Shown in pieces: positions 10,515-18,699 of a stretch of 64,000 nucleotides of DNA; the first letter of the stretch is position 1, and every line of letters begins with the position of its first letter. The notes under the pieces were generated by a model. The model was not told the origin of the DNA and did not search any database. It was given only the letters and a program-made list of their open reading frames with translations. The position numbers were made by a program, and so were the translations under genes. Origin of the DNA: Oscillospiraceae bacterium (GTDB taxonomy: Bacteria; Bacillota; Clostridia; Oscillospirales; Oscillospiraceae); NCBI GenBank assembly GCA_015067885.1, contig SVLO01000007.1, positions 20,352-84,351 of the forward strand, in the 5' to 3' direction.

Positions 10515-11876
10515 TTATCTGCGGCGCCCCCGGTAATTGCGGCGACCGCTGTACCGTTTGGAGCCGTAACGATTGCGGCGGGACGGAGTCAAAATTTTGC
10601 GCAACACCAGCACCACAATGGCCACCACCGCCACAGCCGCCACGATGCGCACAATGGGATGACAGAGGAATTTTTTGATTTGGTTCAGGCGATAGAGCAG
10701 CGCAGAGCGCTCCACCGTACGGACCGCCACCAGGTTGACCGCACCAAGGGTCTCCCCCTCATAGGTCAGCACCAGCTTGCCAAGCACCTGTCCCTCTTCC
10801 ACCGGGGCGTCAACGCTGTCGCTGTCCAGTTGGATCGTCCTGACCACCTTGTCCGTATCCATATCGTTGGGCAGTGTCCGCTCCAACTGCGCCTCGGGGC
10901 GGACCAGCACGTGTTCGGTGGCGGACAGGGTCACGCCCACCTGAGCAATGGGGGTGACCGTGTCCACGATTTCCCGGCGGCTGAAGTTGTTAAAGCCCCA
11001 ATCAAGCAGTTGGCGGCTTTCCGAGAATTGGCGGCGATCGTTTTTCCCGTTGTCCAGGGGAACCATGGGTGCCTCCAGCACCACGCAGATCAGATATTGT
11101 TCCTCGTCCTGGGCCGCGGACAGCAGACAGTAATTATTCCCGCTGGCCGTGCCGGTCTTGATACCGATGGCCTTGCTGTAGAGATAGTCCGAACCAAAAT
11201 GCCAATTGGACAGCAGGGCGTTGGTGTTGTATATTTTTCTGCTTTCGGTCTCACCGCTCCCATCACTTTTGGGGATGGCGGGCATGGTATATTGCTTGGT
11301 CGCCACGATGGTGCGGAAGGTTTCATGCTCCATGGCCTTGCGGGCGATCAGATACATATCGCGAGCGGTGGAGTAGTGTCCCTCAACCGGCATACCGTGT
11401 GGATTTACGAAATTCGTGTTGGTGCAGCCCAGCTCCGCGGCCTTGGCATTCATCCGTGCGGCAAAGGTCTCCTCATCCTCATCCACCGTCCGGGCCAAAA
11501 TGCTGGCCGCGTCATTGGCGGAGGACACCATCATACAGTACAGCAGATCCTCCACACGCAGCTTATCCCCGACCTCAAAGCCGTAATAAGACCCCTGGTG
11601 ATAGACGCTTCGGACGGTGATCTCCTGACTCATACTCAATTGCCCCGCGTCCACCGCCTCCAGCACCAGCATGGCGGTCATCACCTTGGTCAGGCTGGCC
11701 GGTTCCAATCGCGTATCGGCATTCTTCTCGTACAGCACCTGATCGTATTTCGCATCCATCAGCAGCGCCGCCTTGGCAGACAGCTCCGGCTGCTCCAGCG
11801 CCATGGCCGCGGGACACAGCGCCGCCAGTGCCACAATCAACGATAAAATCGCAGCAAAAAAACGACATTTTCTCAT
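10515..11876 (-). CDS. Serine-type D-Ala-D-Ala carboxypeptidase (PBP5/DacF family)
   Basis: 453 residues. A signal peptide covers about 1-26 (ending AAMALEQ), then the S11 peptidase domain with SLTK (S61, K64), SAN (119-121) and KTG (240-242). A beta-rich C-terminal domain follows, then a membrane helix (IVRIVAAVAVVAIVVLVLRK) and a very basic tail (RRNRYGSKRYSGRRNYRGRR). It trims the terminal D-Ala of peptidoglycan pentapeptides outside the membrane. The tail could bind membrane or wall anions. The ATG at 11876 has GAGG 8 bases upstream. Confidence 0.93.
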   Translation of the reverse strand: MRKCRFFAAILSLIVALAALCPAAMALEQPELSAKAALLMDAKYDQVLYEKNADTRLEPASLTKVMTAMLVLEAVDAGQLSMSQEITVRSVYHQGSYYGFEVGDKLRVEDLLYCMMVSSANDAASILARTVDEDEETFAARMNAKAAELGCTNTNFVNPHGMPVEGHYSTARDMYLIARKAMEHETFRTIVATKQYTMPAIPKSDGSGETESRKIYNTNALLSNWHFGSDYLYSKAIGIKTGTASGNNYCLLSAAQDEEQYLICVVLEAPMVPLDNGKNDRRQFSESRQLLDWGFNNFSRREIVDTVTPIAQVGVTLSATEHVLVRPEAQLERTLPNDMDTDKVVRTIQLDSDSVDAPVEEGQVLGKLVLTYEGETLGAVNLVAVRTVERSALLYRLNQIKKFLCHPIVRIVAAVAVVAIVVLVLRKILTPSRRNRYGSKRYSGRRNYRGRRR

Positions 11877-11920
11877 AGGAAAAACCTCAAATCTATGATA
11901 AACTCCAAGAAGATGTATTT

Positions 11921-11949
11921 ATTATAGCAGATGAACCCATCTCTTGCAA
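11921..11949 (-). promoter_or_regulatory. Promoter of the dac gene
   Basis: Minus strand TTGCAA (11944-11949), a 17-base spacer and a perfect TATAAT (11921-11926), about 45 bases before the start codon. Confidence 0.75.
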
Positions 11950-11982
11950 TGGGTAATGTCACAGACGTCGGGAGGGAGCAAA

Positions 11983-12366
11983 ATGAAACGGCTGTCGGTC
12001 TACGAATGGGTGGTGAGCGCACTGTGCATGATCTGTTTGGTGCTGTGTATCGGCTGGCTGTTTCTCCACCGCACGGCACCTGCCGGTTGGTGGGTACGGA
12101 CCGAACGCAACGACCCCTACATCGCAAACCGTCCGGACGCCGGGTTCAACGCGGACGGCCTGCTTCCGGGGGAGGTAATCGATCTGAATACCGCCACCCG
12201 CTCCGACCTGCTGCGCCTGCCCAACATTGGCGCCGTCCGCGCCGACGCCATACTGGCCTATCGCGGGACCCAGGGGGCCTTCACCTGTGTGGACGAGCTT
12301 GCCAATGTTTCCGGCATCGGCCCCACCACTTTGGAACAGCTGCGCCCATACCTGTCTGCGGGATAA
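11983..12366 (+). CDS. ComEA-like helix-hairpin-helix protein
   Basis: 127 residues: an N-terminal membrane anchor (about 8-28), a short extracytoplasmic linker, and a C-terminal ComEA-type double HhH (IDLNTATRSDLLRLPNIGAV to NVSGIGPTTLEQLRPYL) that would bind DNA without sequence specificity. ComEA homologues capture DNA during transformation, but no other competence gene is nearby. The ATG at 11983 is chosen because GGGAGGGAGC lies just upstream. Confidence 0.85.
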   Translation: MKRLSVYEWVVSALCMICLVLCIGWLFLHRTAPAGWWVRTERNDPYIANRPDAGFNADGLLPGEVIDLNTATRSDLLRLPNIGAVRADAILAYRGTQGAFTCVDELANVSGIGPTTLEQLRPYLSAG

Positions 12367-12395
12367 TCTTGTTCCTTCGATGTGCCGTGGGTGTA

Positions 12396-12424
12396 TGGAC
12401 TTTTCGCGCGATCCGTGTTATAAT
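12396..12424 (+). promoter_or_regulatory. Promoter of the tagA-tmk gene group
   Basis: TGGACT (12396-12401), a 17-base spacer and TATAAT (12419-12424), about 35 bases before the Shine-Dalgarno of the glycosyltransferase gene. Confidence 0.7.
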
Positions 12425-12467
12425 GTAATGGATGTGTACGTCACCTCATGTTGGGAGGCAGATTTGA

Positions 12468-13205
12468 TTGAAAATCAATGTTTTGGGCATAAATTTTGAT
12501 GCACTGGACCCCAAGCAGGCTTTGGAATGTGGCGCTTCTCTGCTGGAGCAGACCGGCTTTCACTATGTCGTTACCCCCAATCCCGAATTTATCCTGGCCG
12601 CCGAGAAGGACGAGGAGTTCCGGCAGGTGCTTAACCACGCCGATTTGGTCCTGCCCGACGGCATCGGCGTCGTCTACTCCGCCAAGCTGTTGGGTACTCC
12701 TCTGAAGGGCCGCGTACCCGGTGTGGAGTTTGCCGAGGGTATGCTGGCCGAGCTGGACCGCCGCGGCGGCCGCCTGTTCCTGCTGGGCGCCAAGCCCGGC
12801 GTGGCGGAGCAGGCCGGTGCCAACATCTGCGCCAAATACCCCAATTTGGTGCTGTGCGGCACGCACGACGGTTATTTCAAAGAGGACAAGCCTGTGGTGG
12901 ACCTGATCGCGCAGGCCCGGCCCGACCTGCTGTTTGTCTGTCTGGGCGCCCCCCGGCAGGAGAAGTGGATGGCCCAATTCGGTCCCGCCACCGGCGCCAA
13001 ACTGGCCGCCGGCCTGGGCGGCTCTCTGGACGTGTTCGCCGGCACGGTGCAGCGCGCCCCGAAGATTTGGCAGAAGCTGAATTTGGAGTGGGCCTATCGT
13101 CTTATGAAAGAGCCGAAACGAATCGACCGTATGGCAAAGCTGCCTCTGGTGCTGTTCAAGGCCATCGGGGTTCGCCTGTCCGGCGGCAGGAAGGAGGATG
13201 CGTGA
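12468..13205 (+). CDS. WecG/TagA/CpsF family glycosyltransferase
   Basis: 245-residue GT26 enzyme. It probably transfers N-acetylmannosamine (or another sugar) to the undecaprenyl-PP-GlcNAc intermediate at the inner membrane face during wall-polymer synthesis. T36 in VVTPNPEF and D64 in LPDGIGVVY match the catalytic Thr and Asp described for TagA. The start is TTG at 12468 with GGGAGG 9 bases before it. It overlaps tmk by one base (TGATG). Confidence 0.88.
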   Translation: MKINVLGINFDALDPKQALECGASLLEQTGFHYVVTPNPEFILAAEKDEEFRQVLNHADLVLPDGIGVVYSAKLLGTPLKGRVPGVEFAEGMLAELDRRGGRLFLLGAKPGVAEQAGANICAKYPNLVLCGTHDGYFKEDKPVVDLIAQARPDLLFVCLGAPRQEKWMAQFGPATGAKLAAGLGGSLDVFAGTVQRAPKIWQKLNLEWAYRLMKEPKRIDRMAKLPLVLFKAIGVRLSGGRKEDA

Positions 13206-13870
13206 TGGCCGGTAAACTGATCGTATTTGAGGGGACGGACGGCTCCGGCAAGTCCACCCAGTTCAAGGCACTGTGCCAGCGCCTTTCCGACGACGGCACC
13301 GCCTTCGAGCGGCTGGTCTTCCCCCAGTATAAAGAGCCTTCCTCCGCCCTGATCCGTATGTATCTGGCCGGTGAGTTCGGCTCCCGTCCCGGCGATGTGA
13401 ACCCCTACGCCGCCTCCGCCTTCTACGCGGTGGACCGTTACGCTTCCATGAAAAAGGTTTGGGGTGAACAGTATGAACAGGGCGGCTTGATCCTGGCAGA
13501 CCGCTACACCACCTCCAACGCCGTGCATCAGTCCTGCAAGCTGCCTGAGGGCGAGCGGGCGGATTTCTGCCGCTGGCTGGACGAGTTCGAGCATGACAGG
13601 CTGGAACTGCCCCGTCCCGACCTTGTCCTCTATTTGGATATGCCCACGGAAATGGCGGTGAAGCTGCTGCGCAGCCGGGAACAGGCCACCAACACCCAGG
13701 CCGACATTCACGAGGTAGACTCCAATTACCTCTCCACCTGCCGTGCCGCCGCTTTGCAGGCGGCCCAGGTGCTTGGCTGGACGGTAATTCCCTGTGTCAA
13801 GGATGGCGTCCTGCGCTCCATTGAGGACATTCACAGCGAGATTTGGTCCCTGGTCCAGCGCGTGCTGTAA
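13205..13870 (+). CDS. tmk: Thymidylate kinase-like protein
   Basis: 221 residues, phosphorylating dTMP to dTDP. It has the P-loop EGTDGSGKST near residues 9-18, the DRY motif (LADRYTTSN, ~98) and a LID-like segment (RSREQATNTQAD). It is shorter on the LID side and more divergent than standard Tmk, so another nucleoside monophosphate could be the substrate. The ATG at 13205 overlaps the preceding stop codon, giving translational coupling; AGGAGG lies just upstream. Confidence 0.85.
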   Translation: MAGKLIVFEGTDGSGKSTQFKALCQRLSDDGTAFERLVFPQYKEPSSALIRMYLAGEFGSRPGDVNPYAASAFYAVDRYASMKKVWGEQYEQGGLILADRYTTSNAVHQSCKLPEGERADFCRWLDEFEHDRLELPRPDLVLYLDMPTEMAVKLLRSREQATNTQADIHEVDSNYLSTCRAAALQAAQVLGWTVIPCVKDGVLRSIEDIHSEIWSLVQRVL

Positions 13871-13907
13871 TTATCTCATATCTTTTATCTCATAATCGGA
13901 GGTCACT

Positions 13908-14453
13908 ATGGTTTGTTTTCTGCTTGGAACCGGCTTTGAAGAAGCCGAAGCCCTCGTCCCCGTCGACCTGCTGCGCCGGGCCGATATTCCGGTCTGCCTG
14001 GCCGGCGTGGACGGCAGCGCGATCTCCGGCGCCCACGGTATCACCGTCAGCGCCGATCGTCCCGTGTCCGATGTTAAGCGTGAGGAGTTGGAACTGGTGG
14101 TACTGCCCGGTGGTTTGGGTGGCGTTGCCGCCATCCGGTCCAGCGCCGAGGCCATGGACCTGATCCGCTGGGCTCACGAGCATGGTGTGCGCCTTGCCGC
14201 CATCTGCGCCGCCCCCACCATCCTGTCCGATCTGGGTTATTTGGACGGCAAGCAGGCTGTATGCTACCCCTCTATGCTGGACAAACTCACCACCGCCCAC
14301 ACCACCCACGGTCAAAGCGTGGTGGAGGACGGTTCCATCATCACCGCCAACGCCGCCGGCAGCGCCTTTGAGTTTGGTTTCAAGCTGATTGAAGCCCTGC
14401 GCGGTGCCGAGGCCGCCAACAAAGTCAGCCGTGCCATCTACTTCCATCGCTGA
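13908..14453 (+). CDS. DJ-1/PfpI family protein (YajL-like)
   Basis: 181 residues of the DJ-1 fold. The acidic motif FEEAEALVP (E11-E12) and the nucleophile elbow AICAAPTIL (Cys near residue 98) are both present. The family includes glyoxalases, protein deglycases and chaperones; the exact role is not decided. It sits 37 bases after tmk and just before the 5-formyl-THF cyclo-ligase, a pairing common in Clostridia. Confidence 0.88.
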   Translation: MVCFLLGTGFEEAEALVPVDLLRRADIPVCLAGVDGSAISGAHGITVSADRPVSDVKREELELVVLPGGLGGVAAIRSSAEAMDLIRWAHEHGVRLAAICAAPTILSDLGYLDGKQAVCYPSMLDKLTTAHTTHGQSVVEDGSIITANAAGSAFEFGFKLIEALRGAEAANKVSRAIYFHR

Positions 14454-14460
14454 GCGCAAG

Positions 14461-14991
14461 GTGGCGCTGCGCCGGGACATTCGCGCCCGGTTGTCCGCCA
14501 TGCCGGAGCAGGTCCGTCTTGGTGAGGACGAAGCGCTGTTTGCCGCCTTTCTCGCCCTGCCTCAGGTACAGCGGGCCGGAACCCTGTTTTTATTCTACGG
14601 CGTTGGCACAGAACCCCGCACCGGTCCGCTGATCGACCGGCTGCTGGCTTTGGGCAAGCGCGTTGCCCTGCCCCGTATGCTGCCGGAACACGGTATGGAC
14701 GTGCTGGTCCACGACCCTGACCACCCCCTTGTGCAAAACCGATTCGGCCTGTGGGAACCGGAGGCCGCCTGTACCGCCCTGTCGCCGGAAGAGATCGATG
14801 TGGCATTGGTCCCCGCCTTGTGCTATGATAGACAAAACTACCGGCTCGGCATGGGCGGCGGATACTATGACCGCTGGCTGGAACATTACCACGGCACCAC
14901 TGTGGGCCTTTGCCGGGCCTCGCTGCTGGCTGACCGCTTGCCCACGGAGCCGCATGATCGCCCGGTGGATCTGGTCGTCACAGACAAATGA
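14461..14991 (+). CDS. 5-formyltetrahydrofolate cyclo-ligase
   Basis: About 176 residues. The enzyme converts 5-formyl-THF to 5,10-methenyl-THF with ATP, returning the dead-end folate to one-carbon metabolism. The family motif is GMGGGYYDRWL near residue 136, with PRMLPEHGMDVL upstream. The start is uncertain: GTG at 14461 fits family length, while GTG at 14431 would overlap the DJ-1 gene. No strong Shine-Dalgarno is seen, so translation is probably coupled to the gene before it. Confidence 0.87.
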   Translation: MALRRDIRARLSAMPEQVRLGEDEALFAAFLALPQVQRAGTLFLFYGVGTEPRTGPLIDRLLALGKRVALPRMLPEHGMDVLVHDPDHPLVQNRFGLWEPEAACTALSPEEIDVALVPALCYDRQNYRLGMGGGYYDRWLEHYHGTTVGLCRASLLADRLPTEPHDRPVDLVVTDK

Positions 14992-15024
14992 AACGGGCGG
15001 AGCCGAAGCCCCGCCCATCTCCGT

Positions 15025-15189
15025 TCAACAACCGCAGCCGCAATCGTCCCCGCAACCGCACCGGTTGCCGCAGCCGCCAAAGTTGCTGCCGCAGCCGCAG
15101 CTGTTCCCGCTGCCGCAGCAGCAGAACAGGATGATGATCAAAATGATGATCCACAAACATCCACCATTGCCCCAGCTGTTACCACACAT
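15025..15189 (-). CDS. 54-residue Cys/Gly-rich single-pass membrane peptide
   Basis: A short gene on the opposite strand to its neighbours. The N-terminus MCGNSWGNGG leads into a hydrophobic helix (residues 12-22, LWIIILIIILF), then CCC and a tail of CG/GC repeats: 13 cysteines in 54 residues. GAGGTGA lies 6 bases before the ATG at 15189, which supports real translation. The function is unknown. Metal binding (metallothionein-like) or a spore-coat type role are guesses, and it is not one of the FeoB-associated peptides. Confidence 0.7.
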   Translation of the reverse strand: MCGNSWGNGGCLWIIILIIILFCCCGSGNSCGCGSNFGGCGNRCGCGDDCGCGC

Positions 15190-15315
15190 GTAACTTCACC
15201 TCATTCAAAATAGTCACCCGCCCGGTTTCGGTCAGGTGCCGTACCATCCCATACTATGGCGCGGACCTGTCCCCTGTTCCGGTGTACCACGTTTTTATTG
15301 TCAGGAGTTGAGCTT

Positions 15316-16455
15316 ATGCCGCAAGAGAACCGTACCCCCCGCCGCCGTTCCCGCCGCCGAGGTCGCACCGCCAGCTTTACCGCCCTTTATATCGTGGTCC
15401 TGCTGTGTCTGCCCGTGATACTGTCCGCAGTCATTTGGATCGGCGCCAACGATGTGCTGGCTCTGAACAAGCCCGAACACAGCGCCACCATCGTCCTGAC
15501 GGAGGATTATTTTACCATCCGTACCAAGACGGACCAGGACGGCAACGTCACCACCACGTACAACGCCAAAATGGGCAAAGTGGCCTCCCTTCTGAAAAAG
15601 AACGACCTGATCGAGTTCAAGGCCCTGTTCCGTCTTTTCTCCACCGCAACGGACGGCGAGAAAAAGCTGCGCCCCGGCGCCTACCACCTGAACACCGAGA
15701 TGGACTATCGCTCCCTTATCGCCGGCATGGGCGCTCATTCGGACAGCCGCGTGGTGGTGGAAGTCACCATTCCGGAGGGTTATACCGTGGCCCAGACCTT
15801 CCAACTGTTGGAGGATAACGGCGTTGCCAGTGCCGAGGTACTGACCGAATACGCCGCCAGCTACAACTACGGCTTCTCCTTCCTGCAGGACATTCCCCTG
15901 GGTGACGCCACCCGTTTGGAGGGTTTCCTCTTCCCCGACACCTACGAATTTTATGTTAACCACGACCCCAAGTATGTCATCAACAAGATGCTGCAGAACT
16001 TTGACGCCAACTACACCGATGAGATGCGTGACTTCGTGGCCTCCAGCAAGTACAGTCTGCGGGAATATCTGACCGTGGCCTCCCTCATCGAGCGCGAGAC
16101 CGACGGCACCGACCGCGGCAAGATCGCCTCCGTTATCTTCAACCGCCTGGAAAATCCCAACGCCTCCGCCGGCACCAACGGCTATCTGCAGGTGGACGCC
16201 ACCCTGGTCTATATCACCGGCCACGCACCCACAGCGGCAGACAAGGAGATCGACTCTCCCTATAACACCTACAAGTACCCCGGCCTCCCCCCCACTCCCA
16301 TTGCAAACCCGGGTCTGAAATCGTTGAAGGCCACCCTTGACCCCGACAATACCGGCTACTTCTTCTACGCCCTGGGCGACGATGGGCATCATCGTTTCTT
16401 CACCGATTACAACAGTATGCGCAATTGGATGAACACCCAGGCTCTCTATCAATAA
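15316..16455 (+). CDS. mltG: Endolytic murein transglycosylase MltG
   Basis: 379 residues. A very basic N-terminus (RTPRRRSRRRGR) precedes one membrane helix (about 21-44), a LysM-like region, and the YceG/MltG domain with LTVASLIERET (catalytic Glu by alignment E259). Further conserved blocks are DSPYNTY and GLPPTPIANPGLKSL. It cuts nascent glycan strands outside the membrane and sets glycan length. The ATG at 15316 is used because AGGAG precedes it; an upstream in-frame start lacks one. Confidence 0.94.
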   Translation: MPQENRTPRRRSRRRGRTASFTALYIVVLLCLPVILSAVIWIGANDVLALNKPEHSATIVLTEDYFTIRTKTDQDGNVTTTYNAKMGKVASLLKKNDLIEFKALFRLFSTATDGEKKLRPGAYHLNTEMDYRSLIAGMGAHSDSRVVVEVTIPEGYTVAQTFQLLEDNGVASAEVLTEYAASYNYGFSFLQDIPLGDATRLEGFLFPDTYEFYVNHDPKYVINKMLQNFDANYTDEMRDFVASSKYSLREYLTVASLIERETDGTDRGKIASVIFNRLENPNASAGTNGYLQVDATLVYITGHAPTAADKEIDSPYNTYKYPGLPPTPIANPGLKSLKATLDPDNTGYFFYALGDDGHHRFFTDYNSMRNWMNTQALYQ

Positions 16456-16516
16456 ACCACTTCCGCCGCCCGGATGCCCCAGGGTATCCGGGCGCGCGCT
16501 GTCAGGAGGGTTCCCC

Positions 16517-17740
16517 ATGACCACCCCCAACATCGAATTGCTGGCCCCCGCCGGCGATATGGAACGGCTGCACATGGCGCTGGCCTACGGTGCCGATGCC
16601 GTGTATTTGGCCGGCACCACCTTTGGTATGCGGGCCTTTGCGGGTAACTTTGACCGCGACCAGCTACGCCAGGCGGTGCAACTGGCCCACGCCAAGGGCG
16701 TGCGGGTCCATGTGACCTGCAACACCATGCCCCGCAACAACGAGATCGCCGCCCTGCCCGGGTGGCTGGAGTTTCTGCAGGACGCGGGAGTGGACGCCGT
16801 CATCGCCGCCGACGTGGGGGTGCTGGCCCTGGTCAAACGCCACGCGCCACGCGTGCAGGTACACATATCCACCCAGGCCAGCATCGTCAACTACCAGTCC
16901 GCCAACGCCTGGCACGACCTGGGTGCAAGTCGCGTGATTTTGGCCCGGGAACTGTCCCTGGATGAAATCGCCGCCATCCGGGCCAAGACCCCCAAAACCC
17001 TGGAGCTGGAGGCCTTTGTCCACGGTGCCATGTGCGTGTCCTACTCCGGACGATGCCTGCTGTCCAACTACATGACCGACTCCAACCGGGACTCCAACCG
17101 TGGCGCCTGCGCCCAGCCCTGCCGCTACCGGTACACCCTGATGGAGGAAAAACGTCCCGGGGAGCATTTCCCCGTCTTTGAGGATGAACAGGGTACTTAC
17201 ATTTTGAACTCCCGGGATATGTGCATGATCGACCATATTCCGCAGCTCATGGCCGCCGGCCTTGACAGCCTGAAAATCGAGGGTCGGGCCAAGTCCGCCT
17301 ACTACGCCGCCATCATCACCGGCGCCTACCGCCACGCCATCGACGCGGCCGTGGCCGGTCAGCCCGTGGACCCCGTATGGCGCGACGAGGTGGAAAAGGT
17401 CAGCCACCGCCCCTACTCCACCGGCTTCTACTTCGGCCACCCGGGGCAGTATTACCAAGATGGCCGCTACATCCGGGATTGGCAGGTGTGCGCCGTGGTG
17501 GAGTCCTGCACCCCCGACGGTTTGGCCACCCTGTCCCTGCGCAACAAATTCACCGCCGGGGACCAGGTGGAGATCGTGGGTCCCCACACCCCCGCCCTCT
17601 CCTTCCGCGCCCCCATAATGCGGGACATGGACGGCTTTGAGCTGGAGCAGCCCCGCAAACCGGAAATGCGCTTTACCATGCAGCTACCCAGGGCGGTCCC
17701 ACCCCTGTCCCTGCTGCGCCATCAGGCGGAGGGGCTGTAA
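16517..17740 (+). CDS. U32 family protein (TrhP/YrrO-like tRNA or rRNA hydroxylation)
   Basis: 407 residues. The U32 signature EAFVHGAMCVSYSGRC starts near residue 166, followed by SNRDSNRGACAQPCRYRY, which contains the cysteines typical of Fe-S-binding members. The N-terminal TIM-barrel-like part begins ELLAPAGDMERL. Related proteins were called collagenases, but TrhP acts in prephenate-dependent hydroxylation of tRNA U34. It follows mltG after a hairpin; an mltG-U32 pairing is usual in this group. Confidence 0.9.
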   Translation: MTTPNIELLAPAGDMERLHMALAYGADAVYLAGTTFGMRAFAGNFDRDQLRQAVQLAHAKGVRVHVTCNTMPRNNEIAALPGWLEFLQDAGVDAVIAADVGVLALVKRHAPRVQVHISTQASIVNYQSANAWHDLGASRVILARELSLDEIAAIRAKTPKTLELEAFVHGAMCVSYSGRCLLSNYMTDSNRDSNRGACAQPCRYRYTLMEEKRPGEHFPVFEDEQGTYILNSRDMCMIDHIPQLMAAGLDSLKIEGRAKSAYYAAIITGAYRHAIDAAVAGQPVDPVWRDEVEKVSHRPYSTGFYFGHPGQYYQDGRYIRDWQVCAVVESCTPDGLATLSLRNKFTAGDQVEIVGPHTPALSFRAPIMRDMDGFELEQPRKPEMRFTMQLPRAVPPLSLLRHQAEGL

Positions 17741-17761
17741 GGCATATCTACTTTGCGTAGG

Positions 17762-17790
17762 TTGCGCCGAACGCCATTCCATGCTATGCT
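17762..17790 (+). promoter_or_regulatory. Promoter of the HTH-SOR-like regulator
   Basis: TTGCGC (17762-17767), a 17-base spacer and TATGCT (17785-17790), 24 bases before the ATG at 17815. Confidence 0.6.
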
Positions 17791-17814
17791 CAAAACAGAA
17801 AGGGCGTGGATACC

Positions 17815-18399
17815 ATGAACAGCTATGTCACCGGCGCAACCATCAAATCCCTGCGGGAAACCAAAACCCTGACCCAGGCGGAGCTGGCCCAACAACTGGG
17901 GGTCAGCGACAAAGCCGTGTCGAAATGGGAGACCGGAAAAGGTCTGCCCGACATTTCCCTGCTGCAGCCTTTGGCCGCCGCACTGGGGGTGTCCCTCATC
18001 GAGCTGATGAATGGCGAGGCAGTCGTCAATCGAAATGTGTCGGGCAACCTGATGCGCTCCAAGTTCTACGTCTGCCCCATCTGCGGCAACGTACTCCACG
18101 CCACCGGGGACGCCCTCATCAGTTGCTGCGGCATCACCCTGCCCCCTTTGGAGGCGGAGGAGCCGGATGCGGAGCACAAGCTGACCATGGAAAAAGTGGA
18201 AGACGAGCAGTTTTTCACCGTCTGCCACCCCATGACCAAGCAGCACTATATTTCCTTCCTCGCTTACGTCACCTCGGATCGGCTGCAGCTTGTCAAGCTG
18301 TACCCGGAGGGTGAGGCCCAGACCCGCTTTCAACTGCGCGGCCGGGGATTTGTGTACTTCTATTGCAATAAACACGGACTGTTCAAACAGAAGATATAA
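17815..18399 (+). CDS. XRE-family regulator fused to a superoxide-reductase-like domain
   Basis: 194 residues. The N-terminal XRE helix-turn-helix (about 5-65, LTQAELAQQLGVSDKAVSKWE) is followed by a metal-site-like segment CPICGN...CCGI. The C-terminal part has HPMTKQHYISFLAY, LYPEGEAQTRF and YCNKHGLF, which match the order of the desulfoferrodoxin/superoxide reductase iron-site motifs. It may sense oxygen species or iron and control transcription; targets are unknown. ATG at 17815 is preferred over GTG at 17806, which is too close to AGGG. Confidence 0.85.
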   Translation: MNSYVTGATIKSLRETKTLTQAELAQQLGVSDKAVSKWETGKGLPDISLLQPLAAALGVSLIELMNGEAVVNRNVSGNLMRSKFYVCPICGNVLHATGDALISCCGITLPPLEAEEPDAEHKLTMEKVEDEQFFTVCHPMTKQHYISFLAYVTSDRLQLVKLYPEGEAQTRFQLRGRGFVYFYCNKHGLFKQKI

Positions 18400-18405
18400 A
18401 GACAG

Positions 18406-18435
18406 CGGCGGCACAATGTGCCGCCGCCGTTTTTT
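18406..18435 (+). terminator. Terminator of the HTH-SOR-like gene
   Basis: Stem CGGCGGCAC/GTGCCGCCG with loop AAT, then GCCG and six Ts, starting seven bases after the stop codon. Confidence 0.85.
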
Positions 18436-18470
18436 GCCCGCATCGGGCGTTCCGCGCCTGTATTTCTGAC

Positions 18471-18500
18471 TGTAGGGGTGGCCCCGCGTGGCCGCCCGCG
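18471..18500. repeat. 30-bp GC-rich dispersed repeat, copy 1
   Basis: The complement of this segment (CGCGGGCGGCCACGCGGGGC and on) matches 45868-45897 with about three mismatches in 30 bases. Both copies lie just outside coding regions. Confidence 0.65.
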
Positions 18501-18507
18501 CATCGGT

Positions 18508-18627
18508 TTATGCCGGGATGCCCAGTTCCTCCAGCGCCTCCCGCTCGTTGTCGGCGGAAAAGCAGAACCGCCCCGCGTGGTCGTAGACCTCCACATGACC
18601 TCGCACCCAAACAATACTGTAATCCAT
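18508..18627 (-). CDS. 39-residue conserved-looking small protein
   Basis: Short gene with ATG at 18627, Shine-Dalgarno AAAGGAGTGCGG and an extended -10 promoter upstream. The product (start MDYSIVWVRGHVEVYD, then AGRFCFSADNEREALEEL) could form a small beta-hairpin plus helix. The function is unknown. From memory, similar tiny proteins occur in other Oscillospiraceae, but this could not be searched here. Confidence 0.65.
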   Translation of the reverse strand: MDYSIVWVRGHVEVYDHAGRFCFSADNEREALEELGIPA

Positions 18628-18662
18628 CGTCCGCACTCCTTTCGTTTTCTTATCTTGACTGT

Positions 18663-18671
18663 ATTATAGCA
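18663..18671 (-). promoter_or_regulatory. Extended -10 promoter of the 39-residue gene
   Basis: TGCTATAAT on the minus strand (core TATAAT at 18663-18668), about 35 bases before the start codon. No good -35 is seen. Confidence 0.5.
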
Positions 18672-18699
18672 AGAAGAAAGTACCATAAGACGGACTTTT

